Program-made: the position numbers and the translations under genes
NCBI GenBank assembly: GCA_030045295.1
Contig: JASIGD010000344.1
Coordinates: forward strand, 1-13,415
From: Streptosporangiaceae bacterium
Lineage (GTDB): Bacteria > Actinomycetota > Actinomycetes > Streptosporangiales > Streptosporangiaceae
Reading direction: 5' to 3'
DNA: 13,415 nucleotides
Notes under the pieces: model-generated
Databases searched by the model: none
Seen by the model: the letters and a program-made list of their open reading frames with translations, nothing else
Told to the model about the DNA's origin: nothing
Part shown: piece after piece, positions 7,254 through 13,313 of the stretch
How positions within the stretch are numbered: the stretch's first letter is position 1
How the letters are laid out: each line of letters begins with the position of its first letter

Positions 7254-7463
7254 ATGAAACTCAGTGCACGCAACCAGATCCCCGCCACGGTCACCGGCAT
7301 CACCAGCGGCGAGGCTATCGCCAACGTCGAACTCGACGCGGGCGGGGTGCGCCTAGTGGCCTCGATCACCGTGGAAGCGGTCCGCGATCTCGGCCTGGCC
7401 GCAGGCAGCGAGGTCACCGCGGTGATAAAGGCGTCCGAGGTGATCCTGGCCACGGGCGACTGA
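7254..7463 (+). CDS. single-domain molybdopterin/molybdate-binding protein (Mop family)
   Basis: A 69-residue protein made of one Mop/TOBE domain: MKLSARNQIPATVTGITSGEA, then ANVELDAGGVRLVASITVEAV and GSEVTAVIKASEVILA. SARNQ.P..V..I..G and the terminal VTAVIKASEV(I/M)LA are hallmarks of molbindin-type proteins. These assemble as oligomers that bind molybdate or tungstate at subunit interfaces. ATG start with AGGAG about 7 bases upstream (7243-7247). Its position 102 bp after modC, on the same strand, fits intracellular storage or buffering of the imported oxyanion. The hairpin at 7161-7199 suggests partly independent expression. It is convergent with the TrmO-like gene. Confidence 0.9.
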   Translation: MKLSARNQIPATVTGITSGEAIANVELDAGGVRLVASITVEAVRDLGLAAGSEVTAVIKASEVILATGD

Positions 7464-7617
7464 CGCCAGCAGGACACCGGGCACCTCGATCCGAGGCCTG
7501 CTTCGCCTGTTAGCCCAGGAAGACGGCCGCGCCGGATTACCCCTGCCCGGCCGGTACATGCTCCGCAGGGACGAGTCAAGGCCGGGCTGGGGGAGGGCGC
7601 GCCGATGTGGCCAGCAT

Positions 7618-7633
7618 CTGACCGGCCGGTCAG
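7618..7633. terminator. 16-bp palindrome at the end of the TrmO-like gene
   Basis: CTGACCGGCCGGTCAG is a perfect palindrome overlapping the stop codon of the minus-strand TrmO-like gene, in the convergent gap with mop. It could form an 8-bp stem only if opened at the centre, so a terminator role is tentative. The 7464-7629 gap holds no gene. Confidence 0.3.
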
Positions 7634-8148
7634 GTTGATGGCGGCGGGGCGAGCTGCGCAGGGGTAATGCCGTCGGTGATCGTTACCTGATCGAACCAGC
7701 CGCATCGCGGATTACCGGGCGGGCGGTCGAAACGGGTGACGTACGGTTTGAGATCGATGACCGGTGTCCCGTCGACGAGGTCAACGCCGGCGAACCGGAT
7801 GATCGGCCCAGCGACGTCCAGAAGCTGGATGAGGCTGAGCCCGATGGGATTGACTCGCTTCGGACCCCTGGTGGCGAAGATGCCCTTGACGCGCTGCTGA
7901 CTCCGCAACAGGAACGGAACATGCCTGAGCGGCGGGTCGCTGCCGGGCTCAGCCAGTTTGTGGAGCCAGGTGACCAGCCAGGCGTACTCGAACTCCGCCA
8001 GGCCGTCCAGGCCCTCTTGGTAGCGGTCGGCGATCTCGATGGTCCCGCGCCCGGCGCGATTGAGTCCCGCCTGGATCGGCGTGGCCTCCAGTTCGGCGTA
8101 GCTGGTGCGGACGACCCCGATCACCTTCAGGGGAACATCGTGGTCCAT
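7630..8148 (-). CDS. TrmO/TsaA-family protein (probable tRNA t6A37 N6-methyltransferase)
   Basis: A 172-residue TsaA-like beta-barrel protein. VIGVVRTSYAELEATPIQAG at the N-terminus, GTIEIADRYQEGLDGLAEFEYAWLVTWLHK (about 44-73), a VKGIFATRGPKRVNPIGLSLIQLL segment (about 97-120) and DLKPYVTRFD (about 138-147) are the conserved blocks of the YaeB/TrmO family. Characterised members methylate t6A37 in tRNA-Thr using S-adenosylmethionine. The upstream frame to 8256 reads as low-complexity Pro/Ser/Arg sequence, so the start MDHDVPLKV at 8148 is chosen; no clear ribosome site precedes it. Actinobacterial TsaA paralogues may act on other substrates, so the tRNA role is inferred. It lies between the molybdate genes and an aldehyde dehydrogenase. 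Confidence 0.85.
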   Translation of the reverse strand: MDHDVPLKVIGVVRTSYAELEATPIQAGLNRAGRGTIEIADRYQEGLDGLAEFEYAWLVTWLHKLAEPGSDPPLRHVPFLLRSQQRVKGIFATRGPKRVNPIGLSLIQLLDVAGPIIRFAGVDLVDGTPVIDLKPYVTRFDRPPGNPRCGWFDQVTITDGITPAQLAPPPST

Positions 8149-8290
8149 GCAGCCATGGTGCCAGGGCCGCCGTCGGCCTGGCGCGCCGGTCCGGGAGCTG
8201 GTCGATGGCGTGCAGCGCATGGACGGCGTCCAGGTCGGGGTTGACGAGAAGGGCACGCCAGGTGGCCAGGATCTGGGCGTCGATGCTGCC

Positions 8291-8322
8291 TGCGGGGGGC
8301 GGGGCAGGGACCGCCCCCCGCA
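8291..8322 (-). terminator. 12-bp GC hairpin after the aldehyde dehydrogenase gene
   Basis: TGCGGGGGGCGG (8291-8302) and CCGCCCCCCGCA (8311-8322) pair perfectly around an 8-base loop, beginning 12 bases past the aldehyde dehydrogenase stop on the minus strand. No U-tract is present. It probably separates the dehydrogenase transcript from the TrmO-like gene downstream. Confidence 0.7.
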
Positions 8323-8334
8323 CGGAAGGCCCGC

Positions 8335-9822
8335 TCAGAGCTGGGTGGTGACCGCCTTGACTTCGGTGTAGGCCTCGAGCACTTCGTGGCCCATTTCGCG
8401 GCCCCAGCCGGACTGCTTGTACCCGCCGAACGGCAGTGAGGCATCGAAGACGTTGTAGCAGTTGATCCAGACCGTCCCGGCGCGGAGCTTCTTGGCCAGG
8501 GCGTGGGCCTTGGAGATGTCACGGGTCCAGATGCCCGCGCCGAGCCCGTACTCGGTGTCGTTGGCGGCGGCGGCGATCTCGTCCAGGCTCTGGAACGGCG
8601 CTGCCACCACGACCGGGCCGAAGATTTCCTCGCGGACGATCTTCATGTCCGGGCGGGTATTGGTGATGACGGTCGGCTCGACGAAGTAGCCTCGGTCGCC
8701 ATACCGCCCGCCGCCGGTGACGGCGGTGGCCCCGTCGGCCTTGCCGGATTCCAGGTAGCCGGTGACCCGGCGCAGCTGCTCGTCAGAGACCAGCGGGCCC
8801 ATCTGGGTGCCGGGCTCCATGCCCGGGCCGAGCTTGATGCCCTTGGCGATCTCGGCGACGCCGTTGACCACCTCGTCGAACCGGTCCTGCTGGATGAACA
8901 GCCGGGAGCCTGCCACGCAGCACTGCCCGTGGTTGAAGAAGATCGCGTTGGCCGCGCCCTCGACCGCGCCCGCGTCGGCGTCGTCGAACACGATGTTGGG
9001 GCTCTTGCCGCCCAGTTCCAGGGTGACCTTCTTCAGGTTCCCTGCTGCGGCCTGCACGATCAGCTTGCCGACCTCGGTGGAGCCGGTGAACGCGACCTTA
9101 TCCACATCGTCATGGGCGGCCAGCGCCGCGCCCGCGGTCTCGCCGAAACCGGTGACGACATTCACCACCCCTCCGGGAATGCCTGCCTCGGCGATCAGCC
9201 CGGCCAGGCGCAGCGCGCTCAGCGGCGTCTGCTCGGCCGGCTTGAGCACCACGGTGTTGCCCGTGGCCAGGGCGGGGGCGAGCTTCCACGCGGCCATCAG
9301 CAGCGGGAAGTTCCACGGGATGATCTGGCCGACCACGCCGACCGGCTCGCGCAGCGTATAGGAATGGAAGTTCGCGCCCGGCATGTACGGCACCGAGATG
9401 TCGATGGTGTTGCCCTCGATCTTGGTCGCCCATCCGGCCATGTAGTGGAACATGTCCGCCGCGAGCGGCACGTCCGCGGCCCGCGCCACGACGACCGGCT
9501 TGCCGTTGTCCAGCGACTCCAGCTGGGCCAGCTCATCGGCGTGCTCCAGGATCAGGTCACCGATCTTCCAGATGAGCCGGCCGCGCTCGGACGGTGTCAT
9601 CCGGCTCCACGGCCCGTCGTCGAACGCGGCGCGCGCGGCGCGGACCGCCCGGTTGACGTCCTCGGCGTCCCCCTCGGCCAGGTTGGCCAGGGTATCCCCG
9701 GTGGCCGGGTCAGGGGTCGCGAACGTCTTGCCTGACGCCGCGTCGACCCACTGCCCGCCGATGAACAGCTGCCGCGGGGCGGCGGTGAACTCCTCGACGC
9801 TCGGTTCCAGTGTTACGGACAT
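8335..9822 (-). CDS. NAD(P)-dependent aldehyde dehydrogenase
   Basis: A 495-residue class 1/2 aldehyde dehydrogenase that oxidises an aldehyde to the carboxylate. Visible motifs: IIPWNFPLLM with the oxyanion Asn171, VLKPAEQTP with Lys194 for the cofactor, FTGSTEVG (245-252) at the NAD fold, LELGGKSP with general base Glu269, and GQCCVAGSR with catalytic Cys302. EEIFGPV and PFGGYKQSGWGREMG complete the family pattern. Length is normal. GAGGAG lies 12 bases before the ATG at 9822 and directly abuts an in-frame ATG at 9834, so MSVTLEPSVEEF is the preferred start; the longer form adds MRQT. Sequence similarity to phenylacetaldehyde, acetaldehyde and betaine-aldehyde enzymes does not fix the substrate. 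A GC hairpin follows the stop. Confidence 0.95.
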   Translation of the reverse strand: MSVTLEPSVEEFTAAPRQLFIGGQWVDAASGKTFATPDPATGDTLANLAEGDAEDVNRAVRAARAAFDDGPWSRMTPSERGRLIWKIGDLILEHADELAQLESLDNGKPVVVARAADVPLAADMFHYMAGWATKIEGNTIDISVPYMPGANFHSYTLREPVGVVGQIIPWNFPLLMAAWKLAPALATGNTVVLKPAEQTPLSALRLAGLIAEAGIPGGVVNVVTGFGETAGAALAAHDDVDKVAFTGSTEVGKLIVQAAAGNLKKVTLELGGKSPNIVFDDADAGAVEGAANAIFFNHGQCCVAGSRLFIQQDRFDEVVNGVAEIAKGIKLGPGMEPGTQMGPLVSDEQLRRVTGYLESGKADGATAVTGGGRYGDRGYFVEPTVITNTRPDMKIVREEIFGPVVVAAPFQSLDEIAAAANDTEYGLGAGIWTRDISKAHALAKKLRAGTVWINCYNVFDASLPFGGYKQSGWGREMGHEVLEAYTEVKAVTTQL

Positions 9823-10052
9823 GGTTTGTCTCATCTCCTCGAAGCGGCCGTTCGGTCACAGCCCTCCACTATCCGCGGACATGGCCCAGCAGAATGCCAG
9901 GCGCTGACCAGTAGTCACAATGAGACAACATGAGGACGGCAGGCACAAGGGCCTGCCCAGGAAAAAGGCCCGATGCCGCCTTGTCAGCGAGCACCAGTCG
10001 CCGCTTACAGCTCCGGAGGTGGTAGGTCCTGATCACAGGCCTGGCAGGGCTC
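9823..10052. other. intergenic region upstream of the aldehyde dehydrogenase
   Basis: No gene is supported here. GGCAGGC (9938-9944) and GCCTGCC (9951-9957) form a 7-bp stem. The A-run that follows on the plus strand does not place it as a classical terminator for either flanking minus-strand gene. The dehydrogenase promoter presumably lies here, but I see no convincing -35/-10 pair. Confidence 0.35.
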
Positions 10053-10250
10053 CTACGCTTCCTTGTGTCGTTTGAGGACTAGCACTTGGCCCTCGTGCCG
10101 GGGGTCCACGCGGCCGATCGCCGCGGTGCCCGTCCTCACGTTCCCCAGGGCGCAGGCCTCCCAGCCCTGGGCGCCGAGTTCGTTGAGTTGCTTGAGCACC
10201 TGCGCTGCGTCGTCGGCCCAGGCCATGGTCATATATTCAATGAGCTCCAT
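10053..10250 (-). CDS. small DUF4177-like protein
   Basis: A 65-residue protein, MELIEYMTMAWADDAAQV, then LKQLNELGAQGWEACAL, and ending GQVLVLKRHKEA. The LNELGAQGWE segment followed by a closing strand (V)LVLKR matches the DUF4177 pattern (LN.LG..GWELV...FILKR), a small fold of unknown role. The start is fixed by an excellent AAGGAGGTG ribosome site 6 bases before the ATG; the longer upstream frame is not needed. Upstream, on the same strand, lies the dyad ATCGTGATACGAT (10297-10309), almost identical to the core of the palindrome before the repeat-protein gene at 10630. Repression by the same regulator is inferred. No signal peptide or membrane segment is seen. Confidence 0.75.
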   Translation of the reverse strand: MELIEYMTMAWADDAAQVLKQLNELGAQGWEACALGNVRTGTAAIGRVDPRHEGQVLVLKRHKEA

Positions 10251-10296
10251 CTGCCGCACCTCCTTGGCATGACGGAACGTCCGCCGTAATAGATCT

Positions 10297-10309
10297 ATCG
10301 TATCACGAT
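10297..10309. promoter_or_regulatory. operator-like dyad upstream of the DUF4177-like gene
   Basis: Read on the minus strand this is ATCGTGATACGAT, two 5-bp half-sites around a 3-base spacer. It differs by one base from the centre of the palindrome at 10571-10603 (ATCGTGGTACGAT). A neighbouring half-site CGATATTACTG (10320-10330) matches 10 of 11 bases of the right arm of that palindrome. TACGAT within the dyad could be the -10 of the minus-strand promoter, so binding would block transcription. Confidence 0.6.
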
Positions 10310-10570
10310 GTAAGTTCACCGATATTACTGCCTGGTTCTGTGGCTTGCAGTAAGAGCAGGTCGCTCCTGGTGCCCCGGCATCGCGTTGCGATGCGGGGCG
10401 GCCAGTGATCATGCTGTTGACGAGCGGCTTGCTGCCAAGCGCGCCCACTGCCGGCCCATTTCACGACTGAGTTGCCGACATGTTCTCGCTGCTGCGCAGC
10501 AGGCGGCGACGCTGAGCTCGTCTTGCGGCAAGCCCTCAACCACAGCTAGCCACGTCCGGTCGCTCCTAGA
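10310..10570. other. intergenic region between the two divergent small genes
   Basis: No gene is supported. It contains a strong hairpin at 10372-10399 (GCCCC, one-base bulge, GCATCGC, loop GTT, GCGATGC, GGGGC) and a 14-bp perfect palindrome CTGCTGCGCAGCAG (10489-10502). Either might be an RNA structure in a leader transcript; no function can be assigned. Confidence 0.4.
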
Positions 10571-10603
10571 ATTCAATAATATCGTGGTACGATATTATTG
10601 AAT
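10571..10603. promoter_or_regulatory. 33-bp perfect AT-rich palindrome, probable operator of the repeat-protein gene
   Basis: ATTCAATAATATCGT (10571-10585) and ACGATATTATTGAAT (10589-10603) are exact reverse complements around GGT. The tract is strikingly AT-rich for this GC-rich region. The right arm contains TATTAT (10593-10598), a good -10 for the plus-strand gene at 10630, so the palindrome covers the presumed promoter core. Its 13-bp centre recurs upstream of the divergent DUF4177-like gene. It is most simply a repressor operator; a TetR- or PadR-type dimer is plausible, but I cannot name the regulator. Confidence 0.7.
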
Positions 10604-10629
10604 GTTCCCGAGAGCCAATAGGAGAGGTC

Positions 10630-10917
10630 ATGAGCACGCAGCGCAGCCGTGTGACACCGGCGCCGCAGCAGCGATCACCACTGCCCCCGCACCCCGTGCC
10701 CGGCAAGGGATCACCCATGCCCCGGGTCACTGCGTGCGGCGAGGGATCACCCCTCCCGCCAGGTCCCGTCTGGCAGCAGGAAAACCACCCGCAGCAGCGA
10801 TCACCGCTGCCACCGCGCCCCGTGTCCGGCAAGGGATCACCCATGCCCCGGGTCACCGCGTGCGGCGAGGGATCACCCCTGCCGCCGGACCCCGTGCCAC
10901 CTGGCAGCGATCGATGA
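10630..10917 (+). CDS. small proline-rich tandem-repeat protein, unknown function
   Basis: A 95-residue protein built of two 36-residue repeats (12-47 and 54-89) with a 42-residue period. Each repeat contains three Ser-Pro boxes: QQRSPLPP, GKGSPMPR and GEGSPLPP, plus one Cys. There is no hydrophobic core, signal peptide or membrane segment, so it is probably disordered. ATG start with AGGAGAGG about 3 bases upstream, and the large palindrome sits 27 bp before the start, so expression as a regulated gene is credible. Between the two copies, 7 of 10 base differences fall at third codon positions, which suggests selection on protein sequence. However, the antisense frame shares the same wobble positions, so strand is not proven by this alone. 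I do not recognise the family. Confidence 0.5.
   Translation: MSTQRSRVTPAPQQRSPLPPHPVPGKGSPMPRVTACGEGSPLPPGPVWQQENHPQQRSPLPPRPVSGKGSPMPRVTACGEGSPLPPDPVPPGSDR
10663..10896 (+). repeat. two 108-bp direct repeats, period 126 bp
   Basis: Copies at 10663-10770 and 10789-10896 differ at 10 of 108 positions. Inside each copy the motif (G/C)GATCACC recurs three times (GCGATCACC, GGGATCACC, GGGATCACC), six times in all, at intervals of about 39 and 33 bases. The repeats lie within the proline-rich frame. The remaining stretch to 11134 holds no supported gene. Confidence 0.85.
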
Positions 10918-11134
10918 GGGCCGCGCTCAGATATCGCTTGAGTGGCACGTAATCCGGTGACGACGGACGGCACGCTACCTGGCATGCCCCTTCCACCCAG
11001 CTACCGCCCCCCGGAACCACTACGGCCACGCGCAAACCCAGCCCGCCCCAACCCGGCCGAAGGCCTTCCCCCCGTCGTGTGGCCCGCCAGGTGTCCGGTC
11101 AGTGCTGCGGCGCGCCGGTCCCCGTGGTCGTGGC

Positions 11135-12811
11135 TCAGTCGTAGTGGCGCAGCCGCGGCCACATCTGGCCCCAGGGATGGCGCGGCTGCGTACAGATGTA
11201 GACGTGGCCGCCCTGCTCCTGGGCCTTGATCCCGAGGTGGTTGGTCAGCGTGGCCGCCACCCGCACCTGCCGGAAGAACTGGCGCAGGTAGCCGCCGTAG
11301 TTCGTCACGTCGAGCGGGCCGGGCGCCACGGCCACCACCGTCGTGGCATGCGGGTTGCCGGGACCCCACCACCACATCGTGTTGTGGCCGCTGACGGCCT
11401 GCGGCAGGCCCATGCTCGGGCCGAACACGTCGATCGCCCCGGCCTCGCCGTAGTCGGCCGTGAAGATCACCGCCGAGGCGCGCTGCCGGGCCGGGAGACG
11501 ATGCCAGACGCTGGCGATCTCGCGGGTGTAGACCGGCCAGGCCACCGTCTCGGCCTCGTCGGCGTCGATCGGCCGGATCGGGTTGATGTCGCGCACGGGC
11601 AGCACCGGGAGCGCGATGAGCAGGCCGATCAGCGCGGCCACGCCCATGACGGCTAGCTCGCTGACCAGGCGCCTGCGCACGGCCGTCAGCCAGCCCTCCA
11701 CGCTGACCGCGCCGGCGGCGACCAGGTACGTGTACGCGCCGGCCAGGTAATAGGTCTTGGCGCCTGAGGTCAGCGCGAAGAAGACCAGCAGCACGGCCCA
11801 GGCCCAGGCCAGGCCGCGCCAGGCCGGGCGCCCTGACTTCCACAGGAACCGCAGCCCGGCGATCCAGACCCAGATCAGGCCGACGTTGGCCACGGTGAGC
11901 TGGCCGACGATGAACGTGGGGATGTTGCCGAGGCCGCCGTTCTCCTGGTTCAGCCGCTTGGTCATCGCGATCGTGGCCCAGTCATGGCCGGCCTGCCACC
12001 ACAGATCCGGGATGGTGAACAGGGCGGCCAGCACGGCGCCGGCCAGCAGCCAGCGGTTGAGCACGACCTGGCGGCCACCCCGGCTGACCAGGATGCCGGC
12101 GAACAAGGCCAGCGCGAAGAAGCCGATGCTGTGCTTGTTGGCCAGGCCCAGGCCGAGCACGAGGCCGCCGATCAGCCAGAGCTTCGTGTTCCCCGTCCGG
12201 CCGATGCGGGCGGCGACCAGGGCCAGCCCGCCCCAGGCCAGGATGTCGTAGATGGTCGTGTCGTCGAGGTGACCGGAGCCGAGTACCACCCCCGAGGTGG
12301 CCACGCCGAGCGCGCTGAGGATCTGCGCGGTCCGGCCGCCGCCGAACTCGCGGGCCAGCAGGCCGCCGAGGATCACCGTGCCGACCACGGCCAGCGCGGG
12401 CCACAGCCGCAGGCCGACCAGCGAGGTGCCGAACAGGCCGAGCGAGATGCGCGTGATCAGCGGGGTCAGGATGGGCTGGTCGACGTAGCTGGCCTGCAGG
12501 TGCCGGGCGCAGACGATGAAGTACAGCTCGTCGCGGTGGAAGCCGTAGCGGTCGGACAGGGCCACCAGCAGGGCGAACACGGCGGCGGCCACCAGATACA
12601 CGACCCGGCTCAGCGGCTGGAGCGGACGCGGCTCGTCCAGCGGGGCGCCAGGCCCGGCCGGGCTTGCTACCGCCGCGGACTCGTCGTCGCCCCCGTGCGC
12701 TTCTTGGGCGGTCACCGCAGCAGGCTCTAACAGGGTCGGCCGAGGGTCAACGGACAAGGGGTAACGGTCGGGTATCCGTCCGGCGGCGGCCGTCCCGCCG
12801 CTGCCCGACAT
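11135..12811 (-). CDS. GT39/ArnT-like membrane glycosyltransferase (PMT_2 type)
   Basis: A 558-residue integral membrane protein. A Pro/Ala-rich cytoplasmic tail (1-68) leads to the first helix VVYLVAAAVFALLVAL, then the first extracytoplasmic loop with YGFHRDELYF (Asp94-Glu95) and YVDQPILTPLI, the acidic catalytic motif region of polyprenyl-phosphate-sugar-dependent glycosyltransferases (PF13231). About ten further hydrophobic segments follow to roughly residue 400, then a soluble C-terminal domain of about 160 residues (DINPIRPIDADEAETVAWPVY to HYD). It should transfer a sugar from a polyprenyl phosphate donor to an acceptor outside the membrane; acceptor and sugar are unknown. The start is uncertain: ATG 12811 has GGTGA 5 bases upstream. 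Longer frames reaching 13075 run antisense through an integrase remnant and are rejected. No partner gene is visible in the window. Confidence 0.85.
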   Translation of the reverse strand: MSGSGGTAAAGRIPDRYPLSVDPRPTLLEPAAVTAQEAHGGDDESAAVASPAGPGAPLDEPRPLQPLSRVVYLVAAAVFALLVALSDRYGFHRDELYFIVCARHLQASYVDQPILTPLITRISLGLFGTSLVGLRLWPALAVVGTVILGGLLAREFGGGRTAQILSALGVATSGVVLGSGHLDDTTIYDILAWGGLALVAARIGRTGNTKLWLIGGLVLGLGLANKHSIGFFALALFAGILVSRGGRQVVLNRWLLAGAVLAALFTIPDLWWQAGHDWATIAMTKRLNQENGGLGNIPTFIVGQLTVANVGLIWVWIAGLRFLWKSGRPAWRGLAWAWAVLLVFFALTSGAKTYYLAGAYTYLVAAGAVSVEGWLTAVRRRLVSELAVMGVAALIGLLIALPVLPVRDINPIRPIDADEAETVAWPVYTREIASVWHRLPARQRASAVIFTADYGEAGAIDVFGPSMGLPQAVSGHNTMWWWGPGNPHATTVVAVAPGPLDVTNYGGYLRQFFRQVRVAATLTNHLGIKAQEQGGHVYICTQPRHPWGQMWPRLRHYD

Positions 12812-13171
12812 CTGCGTCACCGCGCTCAAACTGCGTGCCGATCGCCAGGCCGAGGACCGGTCCCGGGTCATGGATTCCTGGCCGGACTCAGAGCTTGTTT
12901 TACCGGTGCCTACGGCACGCCTTACGAGCCGCGGAACTTCAACCGGCAGTTCGCTGCCCGGTGCGAGAAAGCGGGAATCCGCTACATCAGGGTCCACGAC
13001 ACCCGGCGCACGTGCGCTTCCCTCCTGGTGGCCCTGGGCGTGCATCCCCGGGTAGCCATGCAGATTCTTCGGCACAGCCAGATCGCCATGACCATGGAGG
13101 TCTAGAGCGAGGTTCCGTCATCCAAGACGCGCAGCGCACTTAAGCGGCTAGGCAGGCAACTCGATGGCTAG
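12792..13171 (+). pseudogene. tyrosine-recombinase (integrase) 3' fragment with frameshift and amber codon at the catalytic Tyr
   Basis: The plus strand encodes the C-terminal catalytic part of a phage-type integrase in two frames. From about 12801: LPDICVTALKLRADRQAEDR and then DSWPDSELV. One base is missing in the TTTT run (12898-12901), after which (from 12902) it reads TGAYGTPYEPRNFNRQF, then HDTRRTCASLLVALGVHP and ILRHSQIAMTMEV. The HxxR and HxxI catalytic-box residues are present (HDTR; LRHSQ). The next codon, expected to be the nucleophilic Tyr of MEVY, is TAG (13103-13105). In-frame sequence continues SEVPSSKTRSALKRLG and ends at TAG 13169-13171, matching a normal integrase tail. The N-terminal two thirds are absent, replaced by the glycosyltransferase gene on the other strand. 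It is a dead remnant. Confidence 0.8.
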
Positions 13172-13205
13172 GGTTGCTGTACTTCCGTGTTGTACGGATG
13201 TTGAA

Positions 13206-13237
13206 AACGGCCGACCCTGTGTTCGGAATCGGCCGTT
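13206..13237. terminator. 9-bp inverted repeat between integrase remnant and transposase
   Basis: AACGGCCGA (13206-13214) and TCGGCCGTT (13229-13237) are perfect reverse complements with a 14-base loop. It lies in the convergent gap between the recombinase remnant (+) and the transposase tail (-). It may terminate either one or mark an element boundary. Confidence 0.4.
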
Positions 13238-13313
13238 GAACTCGGTGGAGCTGACAGGAAAATGCCTCTGCCTGAGCGCGGCAGCGAACCTCAGCTGGCT
13301 GTCTGGGGTTCGG

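Noticed and set aside
6788..7705. 305-residue minus-strand frame across modC and mop
   Set aside because: Antisense shadow of modC and mop, low complexity and no ribosome site.
8503..9735. 410-residue plus-strand frame
   Set aside because: It is the exact antisense shadow of the aldehyde dehydrogenase, which has all catalytic motifs; the plus frame is His/Arg/Gly-rich with no domain.
9938..9971. Hairpin with an A-run as a terminator
   Set aside because: On the minus strand the T-run precedes the 7-bp stem rather than following it, and no plus-strand gene ends here.
10663..10896. Regular GATCACC motifs as a CRISPR-like array
   Set aside because: The two 108-bp units are repeats as wholes with conserved, not variable, inter-motif sequence; they keep a reading frame and no cas gene is present.
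10566..10985. 139-residue antisense frame across the repeat region
   Set aside because: Its C-terminal part runs through the AT-rich palindrome and the plus-strand ribosome site, and it reads as low-complexity Gly/Asp sequence. It does have a purine-rich stretch before its ATG, so it is kept only as an alternative in the findings.
11984..12730. 248-residue plus-strand frame
   Set aside because: Antisense shadow of the membrane glycosyltransferase; very Gln/Gly/Ala-rich with no recognisable domain.
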